The notes under the pieces were generated by a model. It made no database searches and was not told the origin of the DNA. It was given only the letters and a program-made list of their open reading frames with translations. From Gammaproteobacteria bacterium (GTDB lineage Bacteria; Pseudomonadota; Gammaproteobacteria; SZUA-229), in assembly GCA_029882215.1 (NCBI GenBank), contig JAOULC010000031.1, forward strand, positions 1 through 37,291: a stretch of 37,291 nucleotides of DNA. Direction: 5' to 3'. Numbering within the stretch: position 1 is the stretch's first letter; every line of letters starts with the position of its first letter. A program made the position numbers and the translations under genes. This document shows positions 34,849-37,291 of this stretch, piece by piece.

Positions 34849-35406
34849 ATGTGGAACATTCCCAATAGCTTAACGCTCAGCAGAATCTTTATGATACCCA
34901 TCCTGGTGGTGGTCTATCTATTCGACAATCACTGGTCAAACATGGCCAGTGCCGCCATATTCGCACTAGCCGCCATTACCGACTGGTTTGACGGCTACCT
35001 GGCTAGAAAACTCAGCCAGTCTTCATCATTTGGTGCTTTTTTAGATCCCGTTGCCGATAAACTAATGGTATCCACTGCCCTCATCCTGCTGGTATTTGCA
35101 CAGGGACAGAATCTACTCATTGTTATCTCAGCCATTGTCATCATTGGCCGTGAAATTACCATTTCAGCATTACGAGAATGGATGGCCGAACTAGGACAAC
35201 GAGCAAACGTAGCCGTATCCATGCTCGGAAAAGTCAAAACCTTTGCCCAAATGGGCTCAATCACCCTGCTGCTTTACCAGGACAACCTGTTCACATTACC
35301 CATATTTATGATCGGTGAAGTGCTATTAATTGTCTCTGCGGTATTGACAATCGTCTCCATGTTTATCTATTTGAAGGCCGCATGGAAAGTTATGAAAAAT
35401 ACTTAA
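34849..35406 (+). CDS. pgsA: CDP-diacylglycerol-glycerol-3-phosphate 3-phosphatidyltransferase
   Basis: PgsA makes phosphatidylglycerol phosphate in the inner membrane, the committed step to phosphatidylglycerol and cardiolipin. The 185-residue protein has several membrane helices and the full CDP-alcohol phosphotransferase motif DWFDGYLAR, then G..., then D...D (Asp45, Asp48, Asp66, Asp70 in FGAFLDPVADKL). The start follows GAGG at about 10 nt. Its 3' end is followed by the tRNA-Gly/Cys/Leu cluster, as in E. coli, although there uvrC is nearby. It lies close to the lipid-transport operon but is transcribed the other way. Confidence 0.97.
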   Translation: MWNIPNSLTLSRIFMIPILVVVYLFDNHWSNMASAAIFALAAITDWFDGYLARKLSQSSSFGAFLDPVADKLMVSTALILLVFAQGQNLLIVISAIVIIGREITISALREWMAELGQRANVAVSMLGKVKTFAQMGSITLLLYQDNLFTLPIFMIGEVLLIVSAVLTIVSMFIYLKAAWKVMKNT

Positions 35407-35424
35407 AAAACATCGAATTAGGTG

Positions 35425-35452
35425 TTGACAGAAATCAGTGGCTCTATATAAT
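35425..35452 (+). promoter_or_regulatory. Strong sigma70 promoter of the tRNA cluster
   Basis: Perfect TTGACA (35425-35430), a 16-bp spacer and perfect TATAAT (35447-35452). The bases after it, AGCGCCCT, form a GC-rich discriminator typical of stable-RNA promoters under stringent control. tRNA-Gly begins at 35466. Confidence 0.92.
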
Positions 35453-35465
35453 AGCGCCCTCTGTT

Positions 35466-35540
35466 GCGGGAATAGCTCAGTGGTAGAGCACAACCTTGCC
35501 AAGGTTGGGGTCGAGAGTTCGAACCTCTTTTCCCGCTCCA
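35466..35540 (+). tRNA. glyW: tRNA-Gly (anticodon GCC)
   Basis: The full cloverleaf is present: acceptor GCGGGAA/TTCCCGC, the D-arm, an anticodon stem CAACC/GGTTG around GCC (35498-35500), a T-arm with TTCGAAC, and an encoded CCA. It is the first tRNA of the pgsA-linked cluster, and its E. coli equivalent is glyW. Confidence 0.97.
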
Positions 35541-35549
35541 TTATTTATG

Positions 35550-35585
35550 AAAACCCCGGTCAGTGATCTAACCGGGGTTTTTTTT
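35550..35585 (+). terminator. Intrinsic terminator between tRNA-Gly and tRNA-Cys
   Basis: AAAACCCCGGT pairs with ACCGGGGTTTT across a 10-nt loop and is followed by a run of T bases, 9 nt after the CCA of tRNA-Gly. It is one of the strongest terminators in the window. Confidence 0.9.
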
Positions 35586-35600
35586 ATAAAAAGATCTTTA

Positions 35601-35674
35601 GGCGGAATAGCAAAGTGGCTATGCAGTGGATTGCAAATCCATCTACCTCGGTTCGACTCCGGGTTCCGCCTCCA
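35601..35674 (+). tRNA. cysT: tRNA-Cys (anticodon GCA)
   Basis: Acceptor GGCGGAA/TTCCGCC, anticodon GCA at 35633-35635 in the loop TTGCAAA, a T-arm with TTCGACT, and an encoded CCA. It lies 15 nt beyond the strong hairpin, with no promoter of consensus quality between them. The E. coli equivalent is cysT. Confidence 0.96.
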
Positions 35675-35732
35675 TCTTTACCCATACGGTTCGTCTGAAC
35701 TGTATAATGGCAACGCAAGTTGCAAGACACCT

Positions 35733-35819
35733 GCCCAGGTGGCGAAATTGGTAGACGCAAGGGACTTAAAATCCCTCGGTGGAAACACCGTGCCGGTTCG
35801 ATTCCGGCCCTGGGCACCA
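35733..35819 (+). tRNA. leuZ: tRNA-Leu (anticodon UAA)
   Basis: An 87-nt class II tRNA with a long variable arm. Acceptor GCCCAGG/CCTGGGC, anticodon TAA in the loop CTTAAAA (35767-35769), a T-arm with TTCGATT, and an encoded CCA. The E. coli equivalent is leuZ. It is the last tRNA before a helicase gene on the other strand, so this tRNA is a possible integration site. Confidence 0.96.
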
Positions 35820-36080
35820 TTCTTACGTGTGAAGATGACACGAAAATCATTCATCCCGACAGGGATTCTCATTAGCTTTAAAATGACAAGCTCCATACTA
35901 AAAATTGAAGAAAACCTAACGCTGAAATAAGTGAAATATCCTTCAGTATTTATTGATTAATTCCATCGCTGGTGACTGGGTAGGGATTCGATACCTGGTC
36001 CCAACCGAGGACTAACAAAAAGCTTAAGATCACCTCTTGTTATTTACTCAAATTAACGGAATCACTGTAGTACCTAACTT

Positions 36081-37291
36081 TTATTCAATGATGTCATCTG
36101 ATTGAGTCATTAGCCGACAAAATGTATTTACCTTAGTAAGCTGACTGAGACTATTAACACTTTGTTCTTGTAATTTTGGGTTGGCTACTACTATAGCCAG
36201 TGCTTGCGCTCTTGATACAGCCACATTGATACGGTGCTTATCAAATAAGAAATCAATCCCACGTAACGATTCACTGGCATCACTGGTACACATACTCAGA
36301 AAGACGACCGGTGCTTCCTGGCCCTGAAATTTATCAACACTACCTACCTGGGCTTTATCTCCCAACGCGATGCGCAGTTTATTCACCTGATGATTATATG
36401 GCGCTACAAACAACATATCAGGCCAGGCTATTTGACGTTTGTTGCCTTCCTTATCTGTAAATACCCGCCCAATTAATTGACTCGCAAGCTCCTTGATCAC
36501 ACTGACTTCTTCATCACTGGCTTGCGTATTACCTTCATGCTCGACGGGCACAATAACAATGCCGGCTTCTTTATCAAGCAGACCTGAATAGTTTTCAGGA
36601 ACCGCCACGCTTTGTTGGTCATTTTCAAGGTGTGCGTTTAATTTTCCTTCATAAATCGCGTTACTAATAAAATAGTTGACCGCAGAGTGCATTCGATAAG
36701 TAGTGTCTAAAAACACCCCCATGCTGTCAGGAATGGTTGGACTCTCATGTAACAGGTAATCGAGTATGGAGAGACCGCTATCTGCCGGGTGTGTGCCCTG
36801 TGACGGCTGACCTAATTGCATTTGATCACCCATTAACACAATATTTCGAGTAGATCGACTCATACCGATTAGGTTAGCCACCGATACCTGCCCTGCTTCA
36901 TCTATAAATAGATAATCAAGCTCACCTTCAATCTCGTCTCTGCAAAAACCCCACGCTGTTGTTCCGATAACACATGACGTTTGTACACAGTCATTCAAGT
37001 CACTGTTTCCTATAACTTCAATACCGTTTTCTTCTATCTCATCACCTGTATCCCGCGTGCAAAAACACGCAACGTTTATATCCTCATCATTGCACTGCTG
37101 TGCAACACCCACTAACAAATTATTAATGGCTTTATGGCTATTGCTTGAAATACCGACTCGCATGCCTTTTTTTACCAATTCGGCAATAATATGTTTAGCC
37201 GTATAGGTTTTACCCGTACCAGGTGGCCCCTGAATGGTTAAATAGCTATCATCTAGATTAACGACCGCTGAGATAGTTTCTTTTAAACGTT
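36081..37291 (-). CDS. SF1 helicase, DNA2/TM0106 RecB-like type (N-terminus cut by window edge)
   Basis: The frame is open to the window end, so only the C-terminal 403 residues or so are seen. Helicase motifs: Walker A QGPPGTGKTYTA near the edge, SNSHKAINNLL (motif Ia), LFIDEAGQVS (DEAG box), GDQMQLGQPSQGTHP, TTYRMHSAVN, VDKFQGQEAPVVFLS and NVAVSRAQALA (motif VI). The phrases FIDEAGQVSVANLIGMSR and LDTTYRMH resemble the helicase half of TM0106-type RecB-like nuclease-helicases, whose N-terminal nuclease would lie outside the window. It is minus strand, 261 nt downstream of tRNA-Leu, with no neighbours visible beyond it. Confidence 0.9.
   Translation of the reverse strand, partial: RLKETISAVVNLDDSYLTIQGPPGTGKTYTAKHIIAELVKKGMRVGISSNSHKAINNLLVGVAQQCNDEDINVACFCTRDTGDEIEENGIEVIGNSDLNDCVQTSCVIGTTAWGFCRDEIEGELDYLFIDEAGQVSVANLIGMSRSTRNIVLMGDQMQLGQPSQGTHPADSGLSILDYLLHESPTIPDSMGVFLDTTYRMHSAVNYFISNAIYEGKLNAHLENDQQSVAVPENYSGLLDKEAGIVIVPVEHEGNTQASDEEVSVIKELASQLIGRVFTDKEGNKRQIAWPDMLFVAPYNHQVNKLRIALGDKAQVGSVDKFQGQEAPVVFLSMCTSDASESLRGIDFLFDKHRINVAVSRAQALAIVVANPKLQEQSVNSLSQLTKVNTFCRLMTQSDDIIE

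Noticed and set aside
35826-35866. Short stems after tRNA-Leu (CGTGT/ACACG and ATCCC/GGGAT) as its terminator
   Set aside because: Stems are only five base pairs and no T-run follows, so they are not convincing.
35496-35930. 144-aa reading frame on the plus strand spanning the tRNA cluster
   Set aside because: It runs through three tRNA genes and a terminator, has no ribosome binding site and no family resemblance.

Overview
The window (37,291 bp, AT-leaning by eye) looks like chromosomal DNA of a gammaproteobacterium outside the enterics. Supporting signs are tgt next to queA, a CmoM/SmtA-type tRNA methyltransferase, a His-tailed SlyD, TrmH, YgiQ, and pgsA followed by tRNA-Gly(GCC), tRNA-Cys(GCA) and tRNA-Leu(UAA), the same order as E. 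coli pgsA-glyW-cysT-leuZ. The genus cannot be fixed from the sequence alone. There is no rRNA, CRISPR array, IS element or clear prophage.

Layout. 1-2010 (minus): tgt (cut by the window start), queA and a small glycine-rich membrane protein. 2353-6784: an orphan PstS-like binding protein, msrA, a 64-aa unknown with its own promoter and terminator, a DUF523 protein, a secreted tandem-thioredoxin protein and slyD. 6882-10238: cmoM and a Lon-family protease with an altered Walker A. 10407-14007 (minus): a two-gene sensory unit, a PhnD-like lipoprotein followed by a membrane hybrid histidine kinase. 14235-19846: ygiQ, three small DUF or unknown genes, then a B12-binding radical SAM protein abutting trmH. 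19850-22827: a MAPEG protein, a PfkB-type sugar kinase overlapping a SprT-like metalloprotease, and a TatD hydrolase. 22829-24462 (minus): an EAL-HDOD protein coupled to a HIT protein. 24633-27798: a tightly packed recQ-NUDIX-DsrE operon.

The most interesting part is 27815-34196 (minus), eight tightly packed genes. The first four form a partner-switching circuit: a receiver domain fused to an RsbW-like ATPase, an HDOD-SpoIIE (PP2C) phosphatase, a stand-alone RsbW-like kinase, and a STAS protein with an intact phosphorylatable Asp-Ser-Ser-Gly motif. They run, with gaps of 3-7 nt, into an Mla-type lipid transporter: an MlaE permease, an MlaF ATPase, an MlaD/MCE protein with a long helical tail, and a PqiC-like lipoprotein. 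In E. coli Mla the STAS protein MlaB is a subunit bound to the ATPase. Here the STAS gene sits exactly at the junction between the switch and the transporter, and no sigma factor is seen. My inference is that reversible serine phosphorylation of this STAS protein gates envelope lipid transport. A 41-bp dyad overlaps a candidate promoter of the operon, and an FHA-domain gene lies just upstream.

After pgsA and the three tRNAs, the window ends in a minus-strand SF1 helicase of the DNA2/TM0106 RecB-like kind, truncated by the window edge. tRNA modification recurs across the window (tgt, queA, cmoM, trmH).
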